Source of the DNA: Adineta steineri
Taxonomy: Eukaryota > Rotifera > Eurotatoria > Adinetida > Adinetidae
Length of the DNA stretch: 64,000 bases
Direction: 5' to 3'
NCBI GenBank assembly: GCA_905250115.1
Contig: CAJNOI010000053.1
Span: 12,617 to 76,616 of the forward strand
Shown here: positions 11,973-24,569 of the stretch, one piece after another
Position numbering within the stretch: the first letter of the stretch is position 1
How the letters are laid out: every line of letters starts with the position of its first letter
Position numbers and translations under genes: made by a program
The notes under the pieces: generated by a model
The model's input: the letters and a program-made list of their open reading frames with translations, nothing else
Told to the model about the DNA's origin: nothing
Database searches by the model: none

Positions 11973-13096
11973 ATGAATTTTGGTACACCACTGATTCATT
12001 CGATTATTTTTGGAAGTTTATTAGCTATGATGATTCCTTCGATCATTTGTTCTGTTTTTATCTTATTTTATTTTATGCGATTTCGAGAACTTCTTAAACG
12101 ATTAAATAATCATATTATTTTAGCTTTATTACTCATTAATTTCATCCAAGTTAGTTATAAACATTCAGCATTAATGAAAATCTTAGTTTTGTTTTTCTAT
12201 AGGTGATCTCGGAGATGCCATTGACGCTGATTTTGTTACATACAGGATTTGTTGCTATTCAATCACCAACATTTTGTCTCTTCTGGTCTATGTACAACTA
12301 TGCACTAGTGATCACCGGTCTGATGTACATGGCTTACGGATGTATTGAGCGATATTTTTTAATATTCCATCGAGCGTTTTTTAACAAACATCTTATTATT
12401 CTTCACTATGTTCCGATAGTATTCTTTTTGATTTATCCATTTTTATTATATACAGGATTGATCATTATTTACCCATGTCGAATAAACTTCGATTATACAC
12501 AATCTATATGTGGTAATCCATGTTATCTATATAAGGTTAGTTTTATTCAGTACATTTCAATAGTTTATAAAAAGAACTTTGTATTCTTGACACAGTGAAG
12601 GTCATCACGATGAAGGGAAAATAGTTAGTGAATAGAATAGATCGTCTATTAGATCAAATCATTATTTTTGAATAAACAAAAATGTAATTAGTTTTATTTA
12701 TAGTTTCATCTTGGTTTATTCGATTGGCTCTTTCATGTCTGTATTCCCGTAATTACTAGTGCTACTGCAACAATGTTACTCATCATTCGCGTTCTTATTC
12801 AAAAACGTCGAATAGGTCAACGAGAGATTTGGCGACGAAATCGTAAAATGGTTATTCAACTAATATCCATATCAATTATATACATGGTTATTTGGATTCC
12901 CAATGTTGTTTTTCATATAATTCCATTAATTGTTTCAAGTCCATTGTCCTCTGAAATTGCTACTGGCATTCTTAGTCATGTTCAATATATGCCCGCTCTT
13001 CTCTGTCCATTTATGTCTCTCGTTGGATTACCTGAAATACGTAAATCTCTCAAGCAAACATTTACGCGATTAAATTGCGTACAACCATTAACTTAG
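11973..13096 (+). CDS. Rhodopsin-like seven-transmembrane receptor (orphan)
   Basis: Exons 11973-12149, 12203-12535 and 12704-13096 join in phase at GT-AG introns to give 300 residues with seven hydrophobic segments. TM1 starts near residue 10 (SIIFGSLLAMMIPSIICSVF). The TM3 end reads ACIERYFLI-like (GCIERYFLIF), equivalent to the DRY region. TM6 has VIWIPNVVFHIIP and TM7 PALLCPFMSLVGLPE, where the usual NPxxY is degenerate. These features fit the divergent rhodopsin-like receptors abundant in bdelloids. No ligand can be assigned. It is convergent with another receptor gene, with a telomere-like hairpin between the two 3' ends. Confidence 0.83.
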
Positions 13097-13254
13097 CATC
13101 ATGTAGTTTCAGTTACGATTTTACATACTCGTCAAAAAAGACGAAACTAATTTATTCTAAACTTCTAATCAATGCTAACAATAATACAGTTTATTTTTAA
13201 AATAATAACGCAGAAAATATTTCTCTGATCTATATTGTTTGAAACATTTTCAAA

Positions 13255-13308
13255 AGGGTGTGGATGCTCATGCAGAATAAATAAAAAACTAACACACTCA
13301 CACCCTCA
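13255..13308. repeat. Telomere-like hairpin 2
   Basis: AGGGTGTGGATGCTC ... ACACACTCACACCCTCA, a 54 bp inverted repeat. It sits between two convergent receptor genes, 9 bp beyond the stop codon of the minus-strand gene, so it is probably inside its 3' UTR. Confidence 0.75.
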
Positions 13309-13316
13309 GAAGTGTG

Positions 13317-14389
13317 CTACTGAACAGATGCTATTCGCTGTTGAAGTGTCATTGTCATATTCATGGTTTCTCCAGCTGGTCTCACACGATTTTTTGTTTG
13401 ATTCCCACATCCAAACATGTTTTTTATGGCATCCAGAACTTGTACTCTGTAGCGTTTTGAAGCTGCATAATAACAATAAAATGAATCCTAAAAAACAAGC
13501 TTTACAATATGTTACGTGAAATAGGATAAACAAATCTTACCGCATAGAGACCACTCGTGAAGATAGTAAACATAAATAGAGCAAATTGTTCTTGTGCTTG
13601 TCGATAGGCGTTTTTATTCAAGTTGGCAGTGGCAAACGAATAAGCTTGAAGTATGGCGTAAGGAAATGCAAAGATAAGCAGATTGATTACTTGAAATAGA
13701 GCCATGCTTGTCATTTGTTTTGTCAGTTTTGAGAGAGGACGATTTCTGTCTTGTGAAAACTGATTGCGAATATGACGATAAGAGAAATAGCCAAATACAG
13801 AGACCATGCTAATAGGAATAACTGTGAAGAGTCCAAAAGCAATGAAATAGGTACTATATTGTGTATATATACCATTGCTTGATACACATCTTAAATTGAT
13901 TAAATCTTGAAAAAAGAAATAAGGTATTTCATGTCCTATCCAAAAGAAGAAAAATCCAACGATTAAGATACGAGCTGTTACGATATTACTCTTCTGACGC
14001 CAATACACAGAATTCGATGTCGCTAAGCATGTATCAATTGAATGAAGACACAAACATGTATATGAACTTAATCCAGTAATATAAATTAAAGGAATTCGAA
14101 GTTTGCAATACACAAAATTTGTCGAGATAGAGGTAATACCTAGTCCACGATTGAGAACTACTGTGAAAACGCCCGTAAAGAGAGTAATAAAATCAAAAAA
14201 TGATTTAGCAAGAATGTAAAGTGAACTTGCATTGTGCTTGTAATTTCCCAATGTAATCAATGTAAGAATATTGAGAAGATTTCCTATAGCTCCAAAAAAG
14301 ACTATGATGAAGCCAGTTGCTGTAGCAACGTATTGCGATATAAGTCCGAGTTGAATGATGTTTGATGCTACGGTGACATTAGAAGACAT
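13317..14389 (-). CDS. Rhodopsin-like seven-transmembrane receptor (orphan)
   Basis: Exon 1 is 14389-13541 (283 codons). A GTAAG donor there joins the exon at 13487-13317 after a TTTTTTAG acceptor, giving 339 residues. The extracellular N-terminus has an N-glycosylation site (MSSNVTVAS). TM1 contains GAIGNLLNILTLITL with the family Gly-Asn, and the TM3-ICL2 region reads CLHSIDTCLATSNS, where DRY is lost. TM7 is completed only by the second exon (FYCYYAASKRYRVQVLDAI). The tail is Thr/Met-rich. Without the second exon the receptor would lack TM7, which supports this splice. No ligand class is recognisable. Confidence 0.83.
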
Positions 14390-16370
14390 ATTTGTAATTA
14401 ATGCTAAGGTAAATTTCTATTTATTTATTTCTTGTCAAATACAAATACTGAAAGAAGAAAAAGGAAATTTAAATATACGCATTTTAATAAGTCTATGACT
14501 AGAAGAAAGAACATTACATATGCACAAGAAGAAAATAATATATCTCCGCTAAAAGTAATACATTCTAATTAGAAAATGATCATTTCTGTTAGAATATGTT
14601 CTTAGAAGTCTTTGCAAAAAGAAATGACTTATCGTGCTTAATTCATAGTAAAGATTTCATTAACATTTTGTCAGTATGCACCTTTAAGGGCAATGTGACA
14701 ACATGTAAACTTTTTTTTGGTTTAAAATCTCTCCATTGCTGAAATATTTAATCAACGAGAGACATTCTGAAGTACAAAATGTGGATGATTATTGTGATTT
14801 ACCAATTGTATATTTCTTTCTAAATCTTATTTTACTATTGTTTGTAAAAAATGATCGAATTAGATAAAGGATTTCTTTCTTACCTATCTTATAATTCTAC
14901 TAGAAGTGCACCTAAAATGAAAAAAAACAAAATAATTTCTTTCTTTATAAATCTTCTTCACTTCTGTTTGTGACGTTAGAAATGAATGATAAACTGCTGC
15001 TTTGGATAAATGACAACGCCACTGATTTCTCTCAAGGTCTTGTTAACATCTGCTCATGAAAGTAAACGTAGATAATTAATTTGCATGGAAATACTTTAGA
15101 TTTCTGCTAAAAAAAGTACGTAATTAATATCTCTCAAGCCTTTTTTAGTTCTGCTTATGAATGATATATCTTTGAATAATTTGCACTCCCGCTGATAAAA
15201 GTCTGTTTCTGTCAAGAATATATCTTTAGACGGAAAATAATTAGTTTCTCTTTGAATCTTCCTCGATTCTGCTAATGGCGACAGAAATGAACGACGCACT
15301 TTTTCTTAAAAATTTAACATTGCTAAAAATGTACTTTGAGATGAAAAAATTCATTTATTTTTCTGTGATAATGTAGATATTCTTATGGTCAGTCAATCTG
15401 GCTAGATATATTTGAATTAGATTAAAACTTTCATTGTGAAACTGTTAACGATCATACCTCAATGCTCTATTAACATGCATATATATATATCTTGGTGTAT
15501 CTTTCTCTTCTCTTCATGTTAGTAGTGTATATATGTGTGTGTGTTTTAGTGAAAAGGGAGGCTTTTTTTCATTTCCAAATAAATAAACATACACGCTCGT
15601 CGAAACGAACTAACATTGGTACCGTGACCCAGTCTTCTTTTTTTATTTCCAGCGAAGAAGAATTAATTACGGAGCCTTAAAAAGACTGATCCTTAACAGG
15701 AAAGAGAGAGTACAACACATTTTTCACCACTAGAAGGTATCGTATCTTTCGTGTATTCAATTTGTTTTTTTTCTTCTCTATTCATTCTTCTGAAAATAAA
15801 TACACAAACATGGCGGTCGATACGCGAAGTATAATAAAGAAAAGCAGTGCAAATTTTTATACACACGATATAGTAACATATTCATCGACACAATTACACA
15901 AGTGAAAATGACGAACAAATCGCCTGTATTGGATATGGAAATAACTTCGAGATATACGAATATCATGTTGTTGATTGAAAGACATTTCGTCGAAAGATAG
16001 TTTTATTGTTCTTTTGTGGTCGAGGCAAAGTTCACTTTTCTCTAATTATTTTTTGTATGATTGACAAAAGAATAAAACATTCAACATTCGAACTGTCATC
16101 GAGTATATGTGATATATAACGATCACTTCCACTTATAATCGTCATTTACGTTTTTCTGTTTGTACTAAACATTATAGTGTAACTCACTGATTGTTTACTA
16201 AATATAGATACTAATGTTGTGCTGTGGTTCATATCGACCAAAATGATCTATTAAAGTATCGAATAGATTAAATTCAGAAACGAAGTGACACGCCGCGTTC
16301 TGGAAAAATCTATACTGATTGCTCATATATAAGATCGAGAATTAGCAGCAGCGCATCTAACACTTTGAGC
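14390..16370. other. Gene-poor intergenic region
   Basis: AT-rich with repeated motifs of the type GAAATGAATGATAAACTGC and GAAATGAACGACGCAC (about 14980 and 15287), suggesting old degenerate duplications. AACATTGGTACCGTGACCC near 15611 looks like retroelement leader sequence, but no LTR pair or coding remnant accompanies it. No gene seen. Confidence 0.5.
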
Positions 16371-17445
16371 TTTATCAATGGCATCTATGTCAAAAGAAGC
16401 TCGTAAATACTTATAACTTTATTCATTACTTTTAGTTATCGTTCTATATTTACTAAAACCATCTTTTCAACATCGACGAAGAAAAACAATACCACATCAT
16501 CCTATATCAGATACCTTTGAAATACCAAACAAATCTAGTCAAACTTTAGATGCTGAAGATGTTCTTCTTTTTGCTACTGATTTACAACTTGAAATTTTCT
16601 TTCAATCATCACATATCTTTATGGACGGAACTTTTAACGCTTGTCCTCCATACTTTGATCACGTTTTTACTATGCATTGCATTCATCATGATAAGCCCAG
16701 AACTTTTTCGCTTCTATTTAAAACTCTGCGTTTTTGGCAATATCATGCATAATCAGTTTATTACTTGGTCGATCAGCACAGATTTACTAGCATATTTTTG
16801 ATTTACTGAAGAAACAAGCTAAAGAACTTGGCCTTACATTTGAACGTAATGTGATTACAATTGATTTTGAGCCTGACCTAATTAAAGCAATTAAACATCA
16901 AGTATGTTCTTCCTTAGTTTTCTTCTTCTATCCCATAAAATCTCATTGTTTTTTTCATTCAATTAGTTCCCTAACTCACGTCATAAAGGTTGCAACTTTC
17001 ATTATAATCAAAGTATTTATAAGAAGATACAATCACGTAGTCTTTCATCTCAATATGATAATGGTGAAGAAGTCCGATCTTATGCTAGAAAGTTGATGGC
17101 ATTTCCTTTACTACCACTTGAAAAGATGAATTTGGCATCTGAATATCTCTTTGAGAATCATCCATATTGTCTTGAATCTTTTTTTAATTATTTTCAATCA
17201 TTTTGGAAGGAGTCTGTAACACTCGAATTATGGAATGTCTGAAATATCAAAATCAGAACTAACAATATCGTTGAAGGTAAGAAGTTTTAGTTTTATTATA
17301 TTACGAAACTTATGTTTTTTTTGTGCAGGTTGGCATAATAGATTCGCTCATCGCATTGAGAAAAAACATCCGAATATTTGGCACTTTATCAAAGTAATTC
17401 GACAATCGCGCTTCTCGAAATCAACTATCTACCTGAATGTATAAC
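16371..17445 (+). pseudogene. Broken MULE-type (FLYWCH-MULE) transposase
   Basis: Parts of a Mutator-like transposase are readable across several frames. FMDGTFNACPPYFDHVFTMH (about 16615) holds the first catalytic-Asp region. LGLTFERNVITIDFEP (16830 onward) holds the second Asp. NSRHKGCNFHYNQSIYKKIQ follows an apparent 16903-16968 intron and contains the C-x2-H-type region. NNIVEG, then WHNRFAHRIEKKHPNIWHF, surrounds another short intron (about 17276-17329). Frameshifts and stops (for example after FKTLRFWQYHA and after LELWNV) separate the pieces, so it is dead. The N-terminal zinc-finger part is missing or unrecognisable. I found no terminal inverted repeats. Confidence 0.8.
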
Positions 17446-18213
17446 AACTTTGCTTGGGAAAAATTGAATAATTTTGTTCTGTCATATTAAATAATGATAA
17501 TACAGTTTTATCATGGGGACCCAACAGATAAAGAATTGAAATACTTTCAACATCTTCAATTCATACGTTTAGGTTAGAGAAATAAAATACATCCAGAAAT
17601 GAAAAGGCGTGATAATGTAATCGGTGATATTATATAACACAGGTGGTGAAATTTATGAAGAATAAATTAATGAAATAGAATGCAACTGTAGTCATCATAC
17701 ACAATATGATTCAACGCGCTCATGGTCATTACACGATGGAGTACAAACAATATTACAACAATATTTCGACAAAACGGAAACACTCAATTCGTGGCAATGT
17801 AGTCTAGACCTTAATTTAGATACATGGAAAAATAAATTATTCAGTTACCGTCAATACAATCATCCAGAATTTTAACCCAAAATAAAGCGACCTATGTACT
17901 ACCGCTATGATTATAGGAAAATCCGTGCCCAACTACTTGATGATAAAATATTTACAAGCCGCCAAAGTACCCCAAATTGAAAATACAGTGAATTTATTAC
18001 GGGTTATAAAACAAAAGAACAACAGCAACATGCAACAACAATAATGAAAATTAATTATTTTTCAAAACAAAATTATAACTATAGATGGCAATAAGAAGAA
18101 GAAATAAAATAAATTAATATGGCTATTAAATTATATATATATAAAATTTTAATCATAGAAATTAAAAAAATAAAACAAAAGTTACCTACAGCAATTATAG
18201 ATACATTTCCAAA
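17446..18213. other. Degenerate coding-like sequence, unassigned
   Basis: Short conceptual fragments such as FYHGDPTDKELKYFQHLQFI (about 17503-17570) and ECNCSHHTQYDSTRSWSLHD (17680 onward) are interrupted by stops on the + strand. They look like remnants of a second gene or of the tail of the neighbouring transposon. I do not recognise the family. Confidence 0.35.
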
Positions 18214-18546
18214 TTAAATATTAGCACCAGTTTTGTTTGTGATTTGACCTAACCTTGTATGTAAATCTCTCCATAATGTTCGATCAACAAGTGAAGTTTC
18301 ATTAATAAATAAAAGATACAAATTATCTAATTTTAATCTCATATTATTCAGAACATTTTCAGATAAATTAGAGTTTCTTAAACCAATTTCAAAAGTACTG
18401 TGAATTGTTGAGCAATTTATATTAAGAGCAGCAGCATTGGTAGGATCACATCCTGAGGGTGTGGTTGTCGGTGTGAGGATGATACTCGGTCTTCGTCCAC
18501 GCCCGCACACCCATACCCTCAAGATGGTTCCTATAATGTAATACAT
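18214..18546 (-). CDS. Hypothetical ORF overlapping a hairpin repeat
   Basis: A 110-codon frame. The distal part (from GCDPTNAAALNINCS to the end, LGQITNKTGANI) looks like ordinary soluble, possibly secreted protein with Asn-glycosylation sites. The first 30 or so codons are a translation of telomere-like hairpin 3. TTATAG precedes this part, so it could be an exon acceptor. It may be a 3'-terminal exon, a gene fragment cut at the hairpin, or an exonised repeat. Confidence 0.3.
   Translation of the reverse strand: MYYIIGTILRVWVCGRGRRPSIILTPTTTPSGCDPTNAAALNINCSTIHSTFEIGLRNSNLSENVLNNMRLKLDNLYLLFINETSLVDRTLWRDLHTRLGQITNKTGANI
18452..18527. repeat. Telomere-like hairpin 3
   Basis: CCTGAGGGTGTGGTTGTCGG ... 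CGCACACCCATACCCTCAAGATGG. The right side carries the shared flank CTCAAGATGG (reverse CATCTTGAG). It overlaps the minus-strand open frame at 18214-18546. Confidence 0.75.
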
Positions 18547-19835
18547 AATAGATAAAAAAGTGACATTTTATAGCTATTCGATACATTTTACTTTTATGTA
18601 TTACATGAAAAAAAGATGAAATAAGAAAAAATATATTGATTTTTTACTAAAATAAATGTTTAACTTCGGATTTTATCCGAGAGTTATGCGTACTGCAAAA
18701 AGTGGAAATAGACAGTTACCTTGTTTTTTTTATTTTTAGTCAATAATAAACAGTTCTAACAGCAGTGTCAGTATATGGGAGTTTTTTATAGTTTTCGGAC
18801 AGTGTAATGTTGAGGAAACCTCAAACGCACCATATTCACCCCCTTTCATTATTTAGAGCTCTTGAGAAATTCTATATACTCCAAAAATACTAGGTAAGAG
18901 GAATAATTTTTAAATGAATTTGTGTTTGTATTTAGGAGTATTACGATCATAAGTAACTTCATGAATCTATAAGAGATATATGATAGATACAGACAGGAGT
19001 ATTTTCATAATAGCTCACCAATGTTAATAGCTATCGAGTTCGGGTTTTTACCTTTCGATAGGCCTTTCGGCTAGCTACAAAGCCAGGTATTTGAAAAACC
19101 CCAAAACTACCAGTCATCTGAGACATATCTAGGCAATTTGGTTTCTAGATACAATTTTTCTGCATTTCGAGACCTTTTTCAGGCAATGTTTTGTTAGAAA
19201 GCTACAATTTGGTTCAAAACTATTATCGGATTCGGAATCAGCGTTAAAAACTGAGTCGATTTATATATGCTGTGAATAATTTTGAGAATAATATTTTGTT
19301 TTGAAAAAATCCCTGTACTCCCCCTCAGGGATGGTCTGATCAATAATGAGAATTTCTTTTTATAGCTCAGCAATGGTACAATCGATTGGGCTCATCTTCG
19401 AACTCGACCGAGATATCAATGAGAGTAAACTGTGTAGAAAATTTCAGCTCAGTCTGATTCTCCTTTCGAACGTTATCGTGTAAACGGACGGACGGACGGA
19501 CGGACACACTGACCGATTCTAGTAGTGTACTCACTTTTTGAGTACACAATAAACTATTTTATCTTCTTTTCTTTCGTTACATTACATCATAATATTTTTG
19601 ATGAACCCTTACAGAACGTAACGACATCGATCATGTATTCCAAATATTATTCTCAAATATCAACAATCAAAAACATCAGTAGTAGAACGAATAAGTTTTT
19701 CTAGTTGCCATTATAAAAGAAAAATCATAAAAGAAAAAAACTTTTTTTTTGTGTCTTCTTTATCATAATTAGATCATGGTTTATATATTCAATTCATTTT
19801 GGAATGTCTCTTTTCATTTTATATTATATTATGAT
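18547..19835. other. Gene-poor region with a (GGAC)n tract
   Basis: No gene supported. A conserved-looking block around 19330-19550 contains a GGACGGACGGAC tract (about 19488-19505) and AGTGTACTCACTTTTTGAGTACACAATAA. This resembles an old repeat family, but ends could not be defined. Confidence 0.45.
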
Positions 19836-20784
19836 CAGAGCTAGGACGCAAGTATTTGTACTTGTACTTTCTGTACTTTTTCAAGTAGAAAGTACAAGTA
19901 CAAGTATTTCGAAGATGTACTTGGTACTTGTACTTGAGGAGGAATACTTGGTACTTGTACTTGAGGAGGAATACTTGGTACTTGTACTTGTACTTGGGGA
20001 AGAGTACTTGGTACTTGTACTTGTACTTTAGGAAGAATACTTGGTACTTATTCTTTATATATATGCCATAATATCTCATTTGGTAATAAAAATACGTCGA
20101 TTTCGTTAAGTTTAGACCGTCTTGTGTTCTCCTACAGTGATCAACTTAATATTTACGGCGTTTCAATGCTCTAATTATAAGTTTATGCATATTTCTTATC
20201 TCAGAGATAAAATTGAGTTAAGTATTGCATTTTTTATTCCATTTATGTCTTTCATAAAATTATGCGGTATGGTTCTGTCTAGAATCGTACATAAAAATTA
20301 AGACCCGAAGATTGTGTAGCCGTTTGGAAGCATATATTTTAAAAATGAAAATTATAAAAATATAACATTAATAAAACAATTATTGATAAAGTAGTGAAGA
20401 AGAAATATATAAGTATATCAAAACTAAGACTTAGTTTTAAAACCATCTCTTAGATAAAGATATAGAATTGATATGTAAACATTATTGTTTAATAGCACTT
20501 ACTCATCTCATTATACAATGTCTTTTGCGTTCACTATATTTATTCCCACTGTTATAATTACAAATACATATCATGAGAGAATAGTAAATAAATTGCGTTG
20601 TAAACTATTAGTGCATTATAATAAGCAGCTATACTAATCTTATTTCGAAAATATATATTGTATTTATCTCTCATGTACAAGTACCAAGTACTCTTCCCCA
20701 AGTACAAGTACAAGTAACAAGTACTCTTCTTCAAGTACAAGTATAATACTTATACTTGCGGTACTTGTACTTGTCCTAGCTCTG
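19836..20784. mobile_element. hAT-type MITE with TACTTG subterminal repeats
   Basis: A 949 bp non-coding element with the inverted termini CAGAGCTAGGAC (left) and GTCCTAGCTCTG (right, rendered as printed). An exact 8 bp target duplication, ATTATGAT, flanks it (19828-19835 and 20785-20792). Both ends are loaded with TACTTG/GTACTTGTACTT repeats (19850-20050, and inverted at 20675-20775), a typical arrangement of subterminal transposase-binding motifs. Frames read through these repeats are artefacts. No transposase is encoded. Confidence 0.93.
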
Positions 20785-20792
20785 ATTATGAT

Positions 20793-21389
20793 AAATAGTT
20801 AAATATAAAGCGAATAAAAAAAGATATTCATCAGAATAAAATAATTTCATACTTTGCCTCACAATAGAATAAAAGCATATACGAAAGATATTTTGCCTAA
20901 TTGCGCTTAGGATAAAAACAGAGTGCAACAAAACATTTTCTTTACCAGATCTAACATTATTCATCTTTTCTATAAAATAACGTTTTCAAAGACTTGTAAA
21001 CATAATTATTTAATGAGACTAAAAGACTATATCTCTTTCTATTAAATATAAATATTATATCCTTTACATCATGAAGTAGTCAGAATAAATTAGACTGGAT
21101 GTACTTTTAACAATTCTCTTCTGTTCTATATTCGATCGAGACATGTTTTTAATCAAATGATAGAACTCGAACTTCTCTATAAAAGTATATATGACTGGAC
21201 CTAAAAACTGTTTTATATATATATGAAACAGAAAATGAAACGTAATGATGTACATATGTCTGTAAAAAATAAATATGAAAATAGTGACTAGAGGTGTCAC
21301 ATCTATTTTTTGGGAAAGATTTTTCTATAGTATTAGCTTATTATTCTTTGTTCTGTACGGGCACAGAAGGATGTGGGTATTGATTGTCT
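20793..21389. other. Intergenic region, no gene seen
   Basis: AT-rich sequence without recognisable genes or structure except the start of hairpin 4 at 21368. Confidence 0.5.
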
Positions 21390-21441
21390 CTACATCTCAC
21401 ATTCATACATGGTTACCCTCACACCCACACTCTCAAGATGG
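21368..21441. repeat. Telomere-like hairpin 4
   Basis: GGATGTGGGTATTG ... CCCTCACACCCACACTCTCAAGATGG. The right arm carries the shared CTCAAGATGG flank. It overlaps the 3' end of the minus-strand frame at 21390-21683. Confidence 0.7.
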
Positions 21442-21683
21442 TTGTCAACAAATTGAAATAGATCTCTGTTGAATGCTGAAGTAGCTGTCCGTTTGGTTAA
21501 ATCAATTTCATCATTAGTATCAGATAAAGATGAACTGTATGTTAAAAATTTTTTGTCACCATCATTGTAAGAATCGTTGCTTGAGATCATATTAATTTTG
21601 TTAAGAAAAATTGGCTGAACTATGAAGAATATGCGCAAATAAAAATATATTACTATTAGTGTAAGATCAAACGAAAAGGTCAT
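21390..21683 (-). CDS. Hypothetical small secreted protein running into hairpin 4
   Basis: A 97-codon frame. The N-terminus MTFSFDLTLIVIYFYLRIFF is a plausible signal peptide or anchor. A polar Ser/Asp-rich stretch with one dibasic site (DLTKRTATS) follows. The last 15 or so codons (HLESVGVRV and on) are translated hairpin 4, so the natural C-terminus is probably elsewhere or lost. I do not recognise a family. Confidence 0.3.
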   Translation of the reverse strand: MTFSFDLTLIVIYFYLRIFFIVQPIFLNKINMISSNDSYNDGDKKFLTYSSSLSDTNDEIDLTKRTATSAFNRDLFQFVDNHLESVGVRVTMYECEM

Positions 21684-24569
21684 AGTTGCCCGAGCTATTA
21701 TTAATATACATCTTCTGAAGCGTTTAATACTAAAAACATTACGTAATATAATATCTTCTACAACCTTTTAGATTTTTCAACAGTGTTTTTGGAACAGTGA
21801 CAAATAGTATTCGAAAATTCGTTGAATAAAGGATTTACATACTGTATATGAATAGTTGTACAATCGATGTGAAATATTAGAAACAATAAAATAAGTTCCA
21901 TTTAGTGCACAACGTTAGATTTGATATAGATCATACGAAAACAAAATACACTGAAAACTATAGTCCGCATATTTTCCATAAAGATCGTTTTGACGAACAT
22001 ATTTGTCTATCACAGTTACGGAGTAAATGAATTAAAATCAATTTTAATCCATTATTTTAAAAAATTGGACTATTTCGTCCAGAATTAAAAATAATCGTGA
22101 TTTCTTCATCGATTTTTTAATTGGGTATCTATTCATGCACTTTTTTCCTACTAAGATAGAAAATATGTTAAAAGGTATGAAAAATACAGATGGAAAGTAC
22201 ATCCTATCTATCCTTCACTTTAATAATGTGAACACAATCTACATATGTAAAATAGTTATATTCTGAAAAAAAAATAAATGCAGTGCGTATTTCAAGTATA
22301 TTGTTATTATAAAAAGATATTTTTTTAAAACTAATTATATATTGTGTAAGTCTGTGCAGTTCTCTATGACTCTATATATTTATATTTTGATTTGCAGTTA
22401 TGTATTAAAAAATAAATTGAGTTAATGAACTCAGTATCATATCCAAATTTTCGCAGACTTGATTTTGTTTGAGTTTTCAAAATTTTTCTCAATATGGAAA
22501 TATCTTTTTAAAAAAATAATTATATATTCTAATGACACATGAAATTCTCTATGTTTGTATATATAATGGTATGTTGTCTTCTATTTACCTATTCTAAAAA
22601 TAATTTCAATATAAATGAAGACATCTTCGACTGATAAGTAAGAAAATTCAGTGCTTTTATGCTTTTTTTCAAATTATAGTTATTGTTCAAATCACTTTTT
22701 ATAGAAGTACTTATACATTCATATGTATAATTCTTTCTAAAAGATTATTTTTTTCCTGTACTGTCCGTACAAGTATCACTTGTAGTTATACAAATGGTAA
22801 GTCGGAATATAAATAAGGGTGTGGAGATGAAAGCATTTCACTTCATCGAGACCCATACCCACCCTCAATACATTTAATTCAAATATTACATTAGATGAAT
22901 AGATTTTACATTAAGACTCTTTGTTCGAGGATTTCTTGATTATTTTTATACATGAACGTAGTTAATTATGCACTATAATAAAGAGTTCGATAAGAGAAAA
23001 TTTTTTTCAAGATAAAACTTTTCGGATTATTTAAGAATAAAACAGTATAATCTTCATTAAGTTGTAGTTATTCTACTTATATTATTTAGTAATTTTTGTT
23101 TTTAGATCTCATCAAATTTTAAATAGTAGTTTTTAATTTTAATTGTTTACCTAACTCCTTTATCAATATAATATTGAGTTCAATTCGAAAAAGAGTTAAA
23201 ATAGTTGTCTTACTACGTGTTGTACATATCTCAGTATTGTTTGGAAAAGATAGTTATTAGACGTTTAATTCATTAACATAAAACCTCCAATCAGAAAGGA
23301 ATAAGACGAGTCAGTATCAAAAATCACTCATCAGTTATTTCATTGTCTGAATTAGGTATGTCATGACCAATCAGAAGTTCAGCGAAGGTGTGTAGTTACC
23401 GCGGAGGAAATGTCTAAATTTTTTAGAGTGTATCAACCTTTTTTTTTCTTATTCAACTTGACCTTGCTGTCTTCATATTGGACCAATTTCTATATCTATA
23501 ATTCTTTTGTTTTCTCATGACCGATATACGTCATTGGCTTTTTTCTTTTTCTCATGCGACTGATATAGATATAAATATATAGATGTGTATTGAAAATAGA
23601 ACAATATTCTTATTATCAACTTCGTCACATACATATCCAGTTCGTTACAATATCTACTATCATAACAAGGTTAGTTAATTCAATTCTTCTCATCTGATGA
23701 ATATTATGGTGAAGTTCTTATGAATACGAACAAACTTTACTGATATTGTTCAAACATCACATTGTTAACTTAAATTCGAAATAATTGTTATCAGTCACTA
23801 TTGTAAAACACGATTCAGAAGGAGTATTAAAATGTATACCAATTGAAATTTGGATATCCACAGCCATAAGAGACATTAGTAAATTTCTAACTGATGATTT
23901 AAAAATCTATCTCATTGCTTCGTTATTCTGGCTTTTCAGTAGTTCATATCTTTCATTGTCTTTTATATATAAATAACAGTTTATGACATGGATTGTCTTA
24001 CGACTAGATTAATACAAGACAGTAAAAGAGAAACGTTTCGAAATCTTTTCTTTAGGCTAGAGTTAAAGACGAATTTCTGTATTAAGTTTCACGATAATAC
24101 CTTTAAACAATTTTTTTGAAGTGTATCGACAATAAGTAAATGCGATTAAATTTAATAATAGCGTAATTAACCGAAGTTATTTTATATGATTGACCTTCAT
24201 AACATTATAAATAATATATATATATATATGTGGAAGGAGACTGATAGACACATGTACATTATACAGGATATAGGTGAAGAAACTAAATCTACATACAAAA
24301 TCTAATATAGGTTCATAAGTTTAGACATAGGCAGAAGTGCTCAGTCAAATATATAATAAATAGGATAATTGAATTTTGACTCAATCCACTTCAGAATAAG
24401 TTTGTATGTATGTATATACCATCACTGATCTTCGTCTGCAAGTAAGACAAGAGATGGTTTTAAATGTTTTACGAATCAGTTGGTTTTCTCTACATTGCTA
24501 TTCATATCGTATAACCTACTTACTCTTTTAGATCTATACTATTATTAGTTTAAACAAAAATACAATTCA
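21684..24569. other. Gene-poor AT-rich region with hairpin 5
   Basis: No gene supported. A hairpin lies at 22815-22868. The 63-codon frame at 23785 has no start context or domain that I trust. The region just before 24570 should contain the promoter of the Cache-like gene. Confidence 0.5.
22815..22868. repeat. Telomere-like hairpin 5
   Basis: AAGGGTGTGGAGATG ... GACCCATACCCACCCTCAATA, a 54 bp inverted repeat with a private loop. Confidence 0.7.

Noticed and set aside
15590..15680. Retroelement leader-like sequence (TTGGTACCGTGACC)
   Set aside because: No long terminal repeats, no gag or pol fragments nearby.
19804..20079. Leu/Val-rich and Lys/Tyr-rich frames
   Set aside because: Translations of the TACTTG repeats inside the hAT MITE.
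23785..23976. 63-codon frame (IPIEIWISTAIRDISKFL)
   Set aside because: Some resemblance to an F-box-like start but too short, with no downstream continuation.
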